From Zoogloeaceae bacterium (lineage in GTDB: Bacteria > Pseudomonadota > Gammaproteobacteria > Burkholderiales > Rhodocyclaceae), in the NCBI GenBank assembly GCA_031277315.1, contig JAITMP010000037.1:1-60893 (forward strand): DNA of 60,893 nucleotides. Direction: 5' to 3'. Shown one piece after another: positions 17,004-25,417 of the stretch. The stretch's first letter is position 1. Each line of letters opens with the position of its first letter. The notes beneath the pieces were generated by a model that saw nothing but the letters and a program-made list of their open reading frames with translations, did no database searches and was not told the DNA's origin. The position numbers and the translations under genes are program-made.

Positions 17004-18062
17004 ATGTTTCGACGCATCCATATGGCGGTGTTTTCATGCGCTGCCCTCGTTGTTTCCATTGCTTCGCTTACCCACTTCAATGCCGCCTTGGCGCAGCAGT
17101 CCGCGCCGGTCAAGGTTGGCATGCTCGGCGCGCTCAGCGACGTGTCATTGCACATCGCCGAAGGAGAAGGTTATTTCAAGGCCGAGGGTCTGAAGATCGA
17201 AATGATCCCGTTCAAGTCGGGCGCGCAGCTGGTCGCGCCGCTCGGCACCGGGCAGGTCGACGTCGCGGCCGGCGTGGTGGCGGCCGGATTGAACAATCTC
17301 TCCGTCCGGGGCGTTGATCTGAAGATCGTGTCGGATCGCGGCTCCATGCCGCCCGGTCGCGGTTTCATGTCGTTCCTCGTGCGCAAGGATTTGGTCGAGA
17401 GTGGCAAGTACAAGACCTACGCCGATCTGAAAGGCATGAAAGTCGGCAGCCAGTCGAAGGGCGGCTCGGCCGAGTCGACGCTGAACGAACTGCTGAAACT
17501 TGGTGGACTCAAGTTCAGCGATGTCGATGTCACCTACCTGGGCCACGCCGAGTTGGCCGTCGCGCTGGGCAGCAAGGCGATTGACGCTTCTTTCGTCACC
17601 GAGCCTTACGCGACGCTGGCGGTGAATCAGGGATCAGCGGTTCGCATTGTCACCGGCGACAAGATTTATCCGAATCAGGTGCTCGGCATGCTCGCGTATG
17701 GCGGCCCGTTCATGAAGGACAGACCGGACGATGCCGTCAAGTTCATGAAAGCGTTCCTGCGCGGCTGCCGTCTCTACAATTCGGCTTACGATAACAACGG
17801 GAAACTGATTCCGGGCCCGACCGCGGAGAAGGTCAAGGCCGCGTACAAGAGCATCATGAACATCAAGGATGATCGCCTGATGGAGGAGATCGTTCCTGTC
17901 GGCTGCAATCCGGACGGCAAGCTGTACGTCGCCGGCATGAAGAAGGATTATGAATTCTTCAAGGAGCGCGGCCTGATCCAGGGGGATATACAGATCGAAC
18001 AGCTCATCGACATGTCTTTCGCCGAGCGGGCGGCCAAGGAACTGGCGGGAGCGGGTAAATGA
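17004..18062 (+). CDS. ABC importer periplasmic binding protein 2 (NMT1/SsuA type)
   Basis: 352 residues from ATG 17004, which follows AGGAGGAGG by 5 bp; an upstream in-frame ATG at 16977 would run through that ribosome site and is less likely. Signal peptide and domain layout are as in the preceding paralogue. The two proteins differ most in the first ligand-contact loops (SLHIAEGEGYF against PLLIAEREGYF; PPGRGF against SPGHGY) and in the last about 60 residues, and are nearly identical in the centre. The stop overlaps the start of the ATPase gene (ATGA), so this copy is translationally coupled to the transporter. Confidence 0.9.
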   Translation: MFRRIHMAVFSCAALVVSIASLTHFNAALAQQSAPVKVGMLGALSDVSLHIAEGEGYFKAEGLKIEMIPFKSGAQLVAPLGTGQVDVAAGVVAAGLNNLSVRGVDLKIVSDRGSMPPGRGFMSFLVRKDLVESGKYKTYADLKGMKVGSQSKGGSAESTLNELLKLGGLKFSDVDVTYLGHAELAVALGSKAIDASFVTEPYATLAVNQGSAVRIVTGDKIYPNQVLGMLAYGGPFMKDRPDDAVKFMKAFLRGCRLYNSAYDNNGKLIPGPTAEKVKAAYKSIMNIKDDRLMEEIVPVGCNPDGKLYVAGMKKDYEFFKERGLIQGDIQIEQLIDMSFAERAAKELAGAGK

Positions 18063-18901
18063 ATGCTGTGATGATGGCGCGCGAGCCGGAGGTTTCATCC
18101 GAGCCGCAATCCAAGGTCCGCATTCGCGGCCTGCGCAAGGATTACCGCGCATTCACGGCGCTGGAAGAAATCAATCTTGACATCGCCGACGGGACGTTCT
18201 TCGTCATCGTCGGCCCGAGCGGGTGCGGCAAGACAACCTTGCTGCGCATGCTGGCCGGCCTTGAGCGGCCAAGCGCCGGCACGGTTGAATGCCTGCGCAG
18301 GGGTTCTGATAATCCGCGCATGTCGATGGTATTTCAGGGCGATGCCATCTTTCCCTGGTTGACGGTCTGGGACAACGCGGCCTATGCGCTGAAATTGCGC
18401 AAGGTGCCGCCGGGGGAGATTGACGATGTGGTCGGGCATTTTCTCGACCGCACCGGCTTGAGCAAGTTCGCCAAGGCGTATCCGCATCAGCTATCCGGCG
18501 GCATGCGCCAGCGCGTGTCGATCGCCAGGGCGTTCGCCAACGATCCTGAAATCCTTCTGATGGATGAACCCTTCTCGGCGCTGGATGAGCAGAACAAGAC
18601 CATCCTGCAGGAAGAATTGCTGAGAATCTGGGACGAAACGAAGAAGACCGTGCTTTTCATCACGCATAGCGTCGATGAGGCGGTGACGCTCGGCGACAAG
18701 ATCATGATCATGACGGCGCATCCGGGCCGCATCAAGGAAATCGTCGATGTGCCTTTCGTGCGTCCGCGCAAGGTGATCGAGCTGCGGGCGCAGCCGGAAT
18801 ACGGCGAACTGGTCTTCCGCATCTGGGGTTATCTGCGGGATGAAGTCCAGCAAGCGCGCTTGCAGAGTGAAGACCGGCTTGGGGGGAAATACGAAAAATG
18901 A
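18059..18901 (+). CDS. ABC importer ATP-binding protein (SsuB/TauB-like)
   Basis: 280 residues. Walker A GPSGCGKTT (about residue 51), Q-loop MVFQGDAIFPWLTV, signature LSGGMRQRVSIARAF (about 144), Walker B ILLMDEPFSALDE and H-loop TH(S)VDEAV. This is the nitrate/sulfonate/taurine-type subfamily that pairs with NMT1 binding proteins. It energises uptake at the inner membrane. Start and stop both overlap neighbours through ATGA, so the four genes from 15780 act as one importer. Confidence 0.94.
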   Translation: MNAVMMAREPEVSSEPQSKVRIRGLRKDYRAFTALEEINLDIADGTFFVIVGPSGCGKTTLLRMLAGLERPSAGTVECLRRGSDNPRMSMVFQGDAIFPWLTVWDNAAYALKLRKVPPGEIDDVVGHFLDRTGLSKFAKAYPHQLSGGMRQRVSIARAFANDPEILLMDEPFSALDEQNKTILQEELLRIWDETKKTVLFITHSVDEAVTLGDKIMIMTAHPGRIKEIVDVPFVRPRKVIELRAQPEYGELVFRIWGYLRDEVQQARLQSEDRLGGKYEK

Positions 18902-19749
18902 ACGGCATAACGGCTCAGGCAAACACGGGAAATTTCGTCACGGTCGCGGCGGCGTCCAAAAGGCGCCACCGCCGCTGGAATCTCGGCGTGGTGTTCAACG
19001 ACCGGGTCATGATGATCGCTTCTCCCATCGGCCTGCTGGTGATTTGGGAGCTTGTGGGGCGGGCGGGTTTTCTTGATCAGCGTTATTTCCCGCTGCCCAG
19101 CACGATTTTTCTGGCGCTGAAAACGCTCGCCATTTCGGGCGAGTTGTGGATGAACACCAAGGCCAGCCTGCTGCGGCTGCTGTTCGGTTTCCTGGTTGGC
19201 GGCATTCCGGCGCTCGTCATCGGCATTGCGATGGGCATTTCAAAACCCGTGCGCCTGATTATCGACCCGCTCATCGCGGCAACGTATCCCGTTCCCAAGA
19301 GCGCGATTCTGCCCCTGCTGCTGTTGATCTTCGGTCTTGGCGAAGGCTCGAAAATCGCGATGGTGGCGATCGGGGTGTTCTACCCGATGGTAATCAACGC
19401 GACTTCCGGCGTGCTGACGATCAACAAGACCTATTTCGAGGTCGGCAAGCATTTCAAGGCCAGCCGGTGGCAGGTGTTCCGCACCATCGCCCTGCCGGGG
19501 GCGCTGCCCTTGATCATTGCGGGCACGAAACTGGGCGTCGGCTTCGGTCTCATTCTGATCGCCATCGCCGAAATGGTTGGCGCGAAGGAAGGCTTGGGCT
19601 TCATGATCTGGAACGCCTGGGAATTGCTGGCGGTCGACGTGATGTATGCCGGTATCCTGACGATTGCCGTGATTGGTTTTGTGTTGTCGCTGCTTTTCAA
19701 CGAGGTTGAATGGCTGCTGGTGCCCTGGAACAGGGACAAGGATCGCTAA
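18898..19749 (+). CDS. ABC importer permease (SsuC/TauC-like)
   Basis: 283 residues with about six transmembrane helices after a basic 30-residue N-terminus. The BPD_transp_1 EAA-type loop is visible as EVGKHFKASRWQVFRTIALPGALPLIIAGTKLGVGFGLI (residues about 180-220). It forms the channel for the ligands of the two binding proteins upstream. A hairpin terminator follows at 19763-19799. Confidence 0.93.
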   Translation: MNGITAQANTGNFVTVAAASKRRHRRWNLGVVFNDRVMMIASPIGLLVIWELVGRAGFLDQRYFPLPSTIFLALKTLAISGELWMNTKASLLRLLFGFLVGGIPALVIGIAMGISKPVRLIIDPLIAATYPVPKSAILPLLLLIFGLGEGSKIAMVAIGVFYPMVINATSGVLTINKTYFEVGKHFKASRWQVFRTIALPGALPLIIAGTKLGVGFGLILIAIAEMVGAKEGLGFMIWNAWELLAVDVMYAGILTIAVIGFVLSLLFNEVEWLLVPWNRDKDR

Positions 19750-19762
19750 AAACTTGCTGTAT

Positions 19763-19799
19763 CGCTTCCCCGCTTGCTGGACACGACGGCGGGGAAGCG
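19763..19799. terminator. Hairpin between convergent importer and PNPOx-like genes
   Basis: Perfect 11-bp arms (cgcttccccgc 19763-19773 and its complement 19789-19799) with a 15-nt loop. No strong T tract. Its position between convergent genes supports a two-way terminator. Confidence 0.6.
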
Positions 19800-19807
19800 G
19801 TTGCAAA

Positions 19808-20290
19808 TCAGTCGCCGGATAACGGCAAAAGGCGCTCGCGGTGGGCGAAGCCGAGCGTGTTGTCGATCAGGTAAATCTCCTCCGGCATCAATTCGTACCA
19901 GCGGATCTTGTCCAGCGCTTCGAGGATTTTGCGCGGGATACCGGCGCCGCCGCCGATGAGGGGATAGCGGCGCTGATAGAGGGCGCGCACGCGGGCTTCA
20001 TCTTCCGGCGCGACCACGCGCGCCTGACCGGCGAGTTGCAGACCGCGGATGCCGGGCCAGTTATCGTAGTCGCGCTGAATGGTGACGGCCGCGCGCGGAT
20101 CGGCGGCAAGATGCCGGGCGTGGCGCGAAGTCGGCGACGAGAGAAAGTAGAGACGCGCCGCCGGCGCGGTTTCCTCGAAAACATAAAACACCGCCGCCGC
20201 CCAGGGGCCATCCGCGCCGGTGGTGGACAGCGTCATGACGTGATGCGCGCCGAGAAAGTCGAGCACGCGCTGGCGCAAAGTTCCGTTCAT
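19808..20290 (-). CDS. Pyridoxamine 5'-phosphate oxidase-like FMN-binding protein
   Basis: 160 residues with the split-barrel flavin-binding pattern: MTLSTTGADGPWAAAVFYVFEE near residue 19, LYFLSSPTSRHARHLAADPRAAVTIQRDYDNWPGIRGLQLAGQARVV, then a C-terminal YLIDNTLGFAHRE. Members bind FMN, F420 or heme. The start overlaps the stop of the sigma-54 activator gene, so the two are probably cotranscribed from the activator promoter. A role in flavin or redox chemistry of phenol metabolism is possible but unproven. Confidence 0.82.
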   Translation of the reverse strand: MNGTLRQRVLDFLGAHHVMTLSTTGADGPWAAAVFYVFEETAPAARLYFLSSPTSRHARHLAADPRAAVTIQRDYDNWPGIRGLQLAGQARVVAPEDEARVRALYQRRYPLIGGGAGIPRKILEALDKIRWYELMPEEIYLIDNTLGFAHRERLLPLSGD

Positions 20291-22005
20291 GTTTTCCCCA
20301 TGATGACATCCGCCTTGGCCTGGCCGCTTTCCTGCATGCGCTTCAGCCGGTAGGCGAGTTGCGGACGGGTGATGCCGAGCAGCCGCGCCGCCGATGAGAG
20401 GTTGTTCTTCGCTTTCGCCACCGCCGCTTCAAGCAGCATGGATTCCACTTCGTCGAGTGTGCACACGCCGTTCAGCACCGCCTCGCACAGTCTGGCGCCG
20501 GACTGCCAACTCTGCGCGTTGAGCGCGCCGTCGGCGTCCAGCCCGAGTTCGGATGGCTGCCCGTCGCGTTTGGCGAGGAACAGATGTTCGGCTTCGACGC
20601 GCGTGCCGGGTGGCGCCAGAATCACGCTGCGCTCGATGACGTTCTGCAATTCGCGGATATTGCCCGGCCAGTTGTAGGAGAGCAGGGCGCGCTTCGCCTT
20701 GTCGGTGAAGCCGCGCAGCTTTTTGCCGTGCAGGGTGGCGTATTTGTCGATGAACGCTTTCGACAGCGGCGAGATGTCTTCCTTGCGCTCGCGCAGCGGC
20801 GGGATGTGAACCTGATAGGCGTTGAGACGGTAGTAAAGATCGAGGCGGAAGCGGCCTTCCTGCACCAGCCGCGACAGATCGGCGTTGGTCGCCGCCACCA
20901 CGCGCACATCCACCCGTCGCGGCCGGGTGTCGCCGAGGCGTTCGATCTCGCCTTCTTGCAGCACGCGCAGCAGCTTGGCCTGGGCCGGGGACGGCAGGTC
21001 GCCGACTTCGTCGAGGAACAAGGTGCCGCCGCTGGCGCGCTCAAAGCGGCCGGGGCGCGAGGACTGCGCGCCGGTGTAAGCGCCTTTTTCGACGCCGAAG
21101 AGTTCCGCTTCGACCAGTTCCGGCGGGATGGCGGCGCAGTTGACGGCGACGAACGGCCCGTTCGCGCGCGGGCTGCAGCCGTGCAGGGCGCGCGCGAAAA
21201 CTTCCTTGCCGACGCCGGTTTCGCCCAGCAGCAGCACCGGAATCTGGCTGTCCGCCGCCCGCTTGAGTAAACCGTAGGCCTGACGGAAGCCGGGCGAAGT
21301 GCCGATCATGTGTTTCGGCAGCGATTCCTTTTCGCCGATCGACGAGCGCAAGTGCGTGACCTGCGTTTGCAGGTCGATGAGCTGGTCGGCGATGGATTCC
21401 GGGTTGTAGTAGCGCAGGTGTTCTTCGGCGTTGTCCCATTCCTCGACCGGCTTGCCGATGATGCGGCAGTCGCTGTTGCCGGCGCCGACGCATTCGGTTT
21501 CCTGATACAGGATGCGCCGACCCATGAAGGCCGAGGTGTAGCCGGAGGCGTAGCCGATTTGCGTCCAGCATACCGGCTCGTGGTGAATGCCGTAGTACTG
21601 GCGATGCGATTGCCCCTCCCAGGAATTTTCCCAGAGGAATTCGCCGTAGAAATGGCCGCGCGGCCGATCCATTTCGACGCGGATCGGCGTCACGCGCACG
21701 ATGCCTTCCAGCGTGTGCAGCTTGGGCCCGGTCATGAAGGCTTCCATGTCGTCGACATCCTGCATCTGTTTGCGCGCCAGTTCGGCGTCGCGCATGCCCG
21801 AGGCGTAGCCCATGCGCGTGAGCAGTCCGCGCGCGCGCGCCATGCCGAGCGTGTCGATGAGTTCCTTGCGCAGCAAAGCCTGCGCTTCCGCATGCACCAG
21901 CAGCATGCGGTGCTCGTGCAGCCAGATCTGGCCGGTTTCGGCGCAGAAATGAATGTGCGAGCGCATGTCGTCGGCCGCCTTGGCGACCGAAGTCAGTTTG
22001 CGCAT
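20287..22005 (-). CDS. Sigma-54-dependent phenol sensor/activator (MopR/DmpR/XylR type)
   Basis: 572 residues from ATG 22005, chosen because AAGGAGGAG precedes it; an ATG at 22023 lies upstream of that ribosome site. Domains: XylR_N sensor, V4R (about 130-185), B-linker, AAA+ core with Walker A GETGVGKE (261-268), GAYTGA (308-313; Tyr replaces the usual Phe of GAFTGA), Walker B TLFLDE, and a C-terminal Fis-type HTH ([22 protein letters not shown]). Spacing of H97, W125, C146, E169, C172 and C180 matches, with constant offset, the phenol contacts (H106, W134) and zinc ligands (C155, E178, C181, C189) that I recall for MopR. It diverges from ppsA and should activate it with phenol as ligand. 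Confidence 0.94.
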   Translation of the reverse strand: MRKLTSVAKAADDMRSHIHFCAETGQIWLHEHRMLLVHAEAQALLRKELIDTLGMARARGLLTRMGYASGMRDAELARKQMQDVDDMEAFMTGPKLHTLEGIVRVTPIRVEMDRPRGHFYGEFLWENSWEGQSHRQYYGIHHEPVCWTQIGYASGYTSAFMGRRILYQETECVGAGNSDCRIIGKPVEEWDNAEEHLRYYNPESIADQLIDLQTQVTHLRSSIGEKESLPKHMIGTSPGFRQAYGLLKRAADSQIPVLLLGETGVGKEVFARALHGCSPRANGPFVAVNCAAIPPELVEAELFGVEKGAYTGAQSSRPGRFERASGGTLFLDEVGDLPSPAQAKLLRVLQEGEIERLGDTRPRRVDVRVVAATNADLSRLVQEGRFRLDLYYRLNAYQVHIPPLRERKEDISPLSKAFIDKYATLHGKKLRGFTDKAKRALLSYNWPGNIRELQNVIERSVILAPPGTRVEAEHLFLAKRDGQPSELGLDADGALNAQSWQSGARLCEAVLNGVCTLDEVESMLLEAAVAKAKNNLSSAARLLGITRPQLAYRLKRMQESGQAKADVIMGKT

Positions 22006-22108
22006 TTTCTTCTCCTCCTTCATATCGGCTGCGGCTTTTTATCAAATCATCAACTGCCGCATACCGGTTTTACTTGCAGCCCGGCCCGCAACAGCGGGGG
22101 CGGAGGCT

Positions 22109-22165
22109 GAAAATCATCCAAATGGTGAAATCGTACCCCAAGTCGTGGCTGGATTTCATGAAATC
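22109..22165. promoter_or_regulatory. Candidate enhancer (UAS) sites for the sigma-54 activator
   Basis: A perfect 14-bp palindrome GATTTCATGAAATC lies at 22152-22165. A looser site with the half-sites GAAAATC (22109-22115) and TGAAATC (22126-22132) lies about 40 bp further upstream. They are 145-200 bp before the -24/-12 promoter, the usual enhancer distance for XylR-like activators. Confidence 0.55.
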
Positions 22166-22308
22166 ATCACGCGCCGCCCGGCCATAACAACAGCGGTTTT
22201 TTGCTGCACCGCAGCGCCAACGGCTTTCGGCCATCAACGAGCACGGCGCTTTTCATCACGCATGGCGGGCGTTTTCCCCGCCGCCGCGCCACCATGTTGC
22301 GACGCACA

Positions 22309-22324
22309 TGGCACAGCGTTTGCA
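22309..22324 (+). promoter_or_regulatory. Sigma-54 (-24/-12) promoter of the phenol operon
   Basis: TGGCACA-GCGT-TTGCA matches the RpoN consensus with the invariant GG (22310-22311) and GC (22322-22323) ten bases apart. The ppsA ATG is 110 bp downstream. The activator is encoded divergently. Confidence 0.85.
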
Positions 22325-22433
22325 ATAGCCTTTTCCACACTGCCGAGGCACAAAGCATGTCCGGCACAGATATAAACAGAAAAGACAAAAGATCCATATC
22401 TAAACCATCACCGCACGAGGAGGCGCGAGCAAA

Positions 22434-24269
22434 ATGAAATTTCCTGATCCGCATGACGTGAAAGCCCAGACGATTCCCGGCACCGAAGGCTGGGAGCGCA
22501 TGTATCCGTACCAGTACCAGTTCGTTACCGACGATCCGGTGCGCAACCAGTACGAGAAGGAAATGTTCTGGTTCCACGACGGCCTGCATTATCCTGAGCC
22601 GCTGTATCCCTTCGACACCATTTGGGACGAAGCCTGGTATCTGGCGCTGTCGCAGTTCAACAACCGTATTTTCATGGTGCCGCCGGTGCGCGGCGTCGAT
22701 CACCGCGTCATCAACGGCTATATCTACATTTCGCCGGTGCCGGTGAAAAATCCGGATGAAATCGGCAGTCGCGTGCCGCATTTCATGGAGCGCGCCGGTT
22801 ATTACTACAAAAACTGGGACGCGCTGGAGAAGAAGTGGAAGGTGAAGATGGAAGCCGCCATTCGCGAGCTGGAAAAGCTGGAAATTCCGCGTCTGGCCGA
22901 CATGGAAGACATCGCGGTGGTGAACGACGCCATCGGCGAGTCGAAAGGCTACCATTTGCTGAAGAACTACGACGATTTGATCAACCTCGGCATCAAGTGC
23001 TGGCAATATCACTTCGAGTTCCTCAACCTCGGTTATGCCGCTTACGTTTTCTTCCTCGATTTCGTGCAGAAGCTGTTCCCGAGCGTTCCGGCGCAGCGCG
23101 TGACGCAGATGATCTCCGGCATCGACGTCATCATGTATCAGCCCGACGAGGAACTGAAAAAACTCGCCAAGCTCGCCATTGAACTGGGCGTCGACGGCCT
23201 CGTCACCTCCAGTCAGGAGTGGACCGAGGTCGAGGCGGCGCTGAAAAAAGCGCCGAAGGGCGTCGAGTGGCTGACCTCGCTCAATCTTTCGCGCCAGCCC
23301 TGGTTCAACGTGTCGACCGGCACCGGCTGGTTCCATCACGACCGTTCCTGGAACGACGCCATGAACGTGCCGCTGAACGGCATCCAGACCTACATCCAGA
23401 AAGTCAAACAGGGCGTCAACATCGAGCGGCCCACCGAGCAGGTGCGCGCCGAGCGCGACCGCATTACCGCCGAGTATCGCGGCCTCATCGAGAGCGAGGC
23501 GGATCGCAAGCAGTTCGACGAACTGCTCGGCTGCGCGCGGACGGTGTTCCCCTACGTCGAGAACCACCTGTTCTACGTCGAGCACTGGTTCCATTCGGTG
23601 TTCTGGAACAAGATGCGCGAAGTGGCGGCGATCATGAAAGAGCATGGCGTCATCAACGACATCGAGGATGTCTGGCTGCTGCGCCGCGACGAAATCAAGC
23701 AGGTGCTGTGGGACATCGTGACTGCCTGGGCCACCGGCGTCACCCCGCGCGGCACGCAGACCTGGCCGAAGGAAATCGAGTGGCGCAAGGGCGTCATGCA
23801 GAAATTCAGGGAATGGAGCCAGCCGCCGGCCATCGGCACCGCGCCGGAAGTGATTCAGGAGCCGTTCACCATCGTCCTCTGGGGCGTCACCAACAGTTCG
23901 CTGACCGACTGGGCCGCGGTGGCGGAGGTGAAGGATCCGGGCAGCGTCAAGGAGTTCAAGGGCTTTGCCGGCAGCCCCGGCATCGTCGAAGGCAAGGCGC
24001 GCGTCTGCCGCACGGTGGATGACGTCCGCTCCTTGCAGGAGGGCGAGATTCTCGTCGCGCCCACCACCTCGCCGTCCTGGGCGCCGGCGTTCGCCAAGAT
24101 CAAGGCCTGCGTCACCGACGTCGGCGGCGTCATGAGCCACGCGGCGATTGTCTGCCGCGAGTACGGCATGCCGGCGGTGGTCGGCACGGGCCACGCCACC
24201 AAGATCGTCCAGACCGGCATGACGATCCGCGTCGACGGCTCGACCGGCGTCATCACGGTGGCGCGTTGA
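22434..24269 (+). CDS. ppsA: Phenylphosphate synthase subunit A (PEP synthase C-terminal-like)
   Basis: 611 residues, about 70 kDa, like Thauera PpsA. Most of the protein is the phenol-specific region; the C-terminal quarter is the PEP-utilising mobile swivel domain with GGVMSHAAIVCREYGMPAVVG, whose catalytic His is residue 569. In the family, ATP phosphorylates this His with release of AMP and Pi, and the phosphoryl group is passed to phenol, giving phenylphosphate. The ribosome site gaggagg precedes ATG 22434. It is first in a long plus-strand operon driven by the sigma-54 promoter. PpsB supplies the ATP-grasp half. Confidence 0.96.
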   Translation: MKFPDPHDVKAQTIPGTEGWERMYPYQYQFVTDDPVRNQYEKEMFWFHDGLHYPEPLYPFDTIWDEAWYLALSQFNNRIFMVPPVRGVDHRVINGYIYISPVPVKNPDEIGSRVPHFMERAGYYYKNWDALEKKWKVKMEAAIRELEKLEIPRLADMEDIAVVNDAIGESKGYHLLKNYDDLINLGIKCWQYHFEFLNLGYAAYVFFLDFVQKLFPSVPAQRVTQMISGIDVIMYQPDEELKKLAKLAIELGVDGLVTSSQEWTEVEAALKKAPKGVEWLTSLNLSRQPWFNVSTGTGWFHHDRSWNDAMNVPLNGIQTYIQKVKQGVNIERPTEQVRAERDRITAEYRGLIESEADRKQFDELLGCARTVFPYVENHLFYVEHWFHSVFWNKMREVAAIMKEHGVINDIEDVWLLRRDEIKQVLWDIVTAWATGVTPRGTQTWPKEIEWRKGVMQKFREWSQPPAIGTAPEVIQEPFTIVLWGVTNSSLTDWAAVAEVKDPGSVKEFKGFAGSPGIVEGKARVCRTVDDVRSLQEGEILVAPTTSPSWAPAFAKIKACVTDVGGVMSHAAIVCREYGMPAVVGTGHATKIVQTGMTIRVDGSTGVITVAR

Positions 24270-24286
24270 GCGGAGCGAACCACGGT

Positions 24287-25417
24287 ATGACTATGGCATC
24301 AGAACGAAGCCCGGCAGCGATGCGTGAAGACGCGCCGCAAGTGTGCTGGTTCGAGGAAGTGCGCAAGGAGGATGTCGCGCTGGTCGGCGGCAAATGTTCC
24401 TCGCTTGGCGAACTGATCCGCGCCGGCGTGCGCGTGCCGCCGGGTTTCGCGCTGACCACCCACGGCTTCGCGCGCTTCATGCGCGACGCCGGGGTGAGCG
24501 GCGAGATTCCCGGCATGCTTGGCGGCGTGCCGCACGACGACCTTGGACGTCTGGAAGACGTGAGTCAGGCGATCCGCGCCATGATCGAAGAACACCCCTT
24601 CGCCTGGGAGCTGGAAGACGCCATCGCCGAGTATTACCGCCGGCTTTCCGTGCGCTGCATGGTGCCGGCGGTGCCGGTGGCGGTGCGCTCCAGCGCCACC
24701 GCCGAGGATCTGCCCGGCGCCAGCTTCGCCGGACAGCAGGATACTTATCTGTGGATTCGCGGCGTGGACGATTTGCTCCATCACGCCCGCCGCTGCATCT
24801 CCAGCCTGTTCACGGCGCGGGCGATTTCCTACCGCATCAAGATGGGTTTCCCGCACGAGGACGTGGCGCTCTCGGTCGGCTTCCAGAAGATGGCCAACTC
24901 TTATGCCGCCGGCGTGATGTTCACGCTCAACCCCGGCAACGGCGACCGCTCCGTCATCGCCATTGATTCCAACTTCGGTTTCGGCGAGTCGGTCGTCTCC
25001 GGCGAGGTGACGCCGGATCACTTCGTCGTAAACAAGGTCACGCTCGACATTCTCGAACGCACCATCTGCAACAAGGAAATCACCTACACGGTGGATTTGA
25101 AAACGCAGAAGTCGGTGAAGATCGAAACGCCTTTCGAACGTCAGGACACGCAATCCATCATCGACGAGGAAATCATCGAACTGGCGCGCATGGGCAAGGC
25201 GATCGAAAAGCACTACGGCCGCCAGATGGATATCGAGTGGGCGGTGGACAAGGATCTGCCCGCCGGCGGCAACATCTTCATCCTGCAAGCGCGCCCCGAA
25301 ACGGTGTGGAGCGAGAAGCGCGCGAAGGAATCCACGGAGTCCGCCAGCGCGGCAAAGGCCGCTTCGGCGATGGACTTCATTCTCTCCAGCCTGCTGACCG
25401 GAAAGAAAGTCTCATGA
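24287..25417 (+). CDS. ppsB: Phenylphosphate synthase subunit B (PEP synthase N-terminal ATP-binding)
   Basis: 376 residues from ATG 24287. An in-frame TTG at 24266 overlaps the ppsA stop and is an alternative start. The PPDK_N ATP-grasp fold shows ALVGGKCSSLGEL, VAVRSSATAEDLPGASFAGQQDTYL (about residues 125-150), GVMFTLNPGNGDRS and IDSNFGFGESVVSGEVTPDHF, ending in a QARPET motif. It binds ATP and phosphorylates the catalytic His of PpsA; split of PEP synthase into two chains is the hallmark of phenylphosphate synthase. The stop overlaps the ppsC start (ATGA). Confidence 0.95.
   Translation: MTMASERSPAAMREDAPQVCWFEEVRKEDVALVGGKCSSLGELIRAGVRVPPGFALTTHGFARFMRDAGVSGEIPGMLGGVPHDDLGRLEDVSQAIRAMIEEHPFAWELEDAIAEYYRRLSVRCMVPAVPVAVRSSATAEDLPGASFAGQQDTYLWIRGVDDLLHHARRCISSLFTARAISYRIKMGFPHEDVALSVGFQKMANSYAAGVMFTLNPGNGDRSVIAIDSNFGFGESVVSGEVTPDHFVVNKVTLDILERTICNKEITYTVDLKTQKSVKIETPFERQDTQSIIDEEIIELARMGKAIEKHYGRQMDIEWAVDKDLPAGGNIFILQARPETVWSEKRAKESTESASAAKAASAMDFILSSLLTGKKVS

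Noticed and set aside
22201-22437. Possible 78-residue gene before ppsA
   Set aside because: It would contain the -24/-12 promoter and has no ribosome site or motif.
22167-24194. 675-codon minus-strand ORF opposite ppsA
   Set aside because: No recognisable domain, and it spans the sigma-54 promoter region; GC-rich antisense frames are commonly open.
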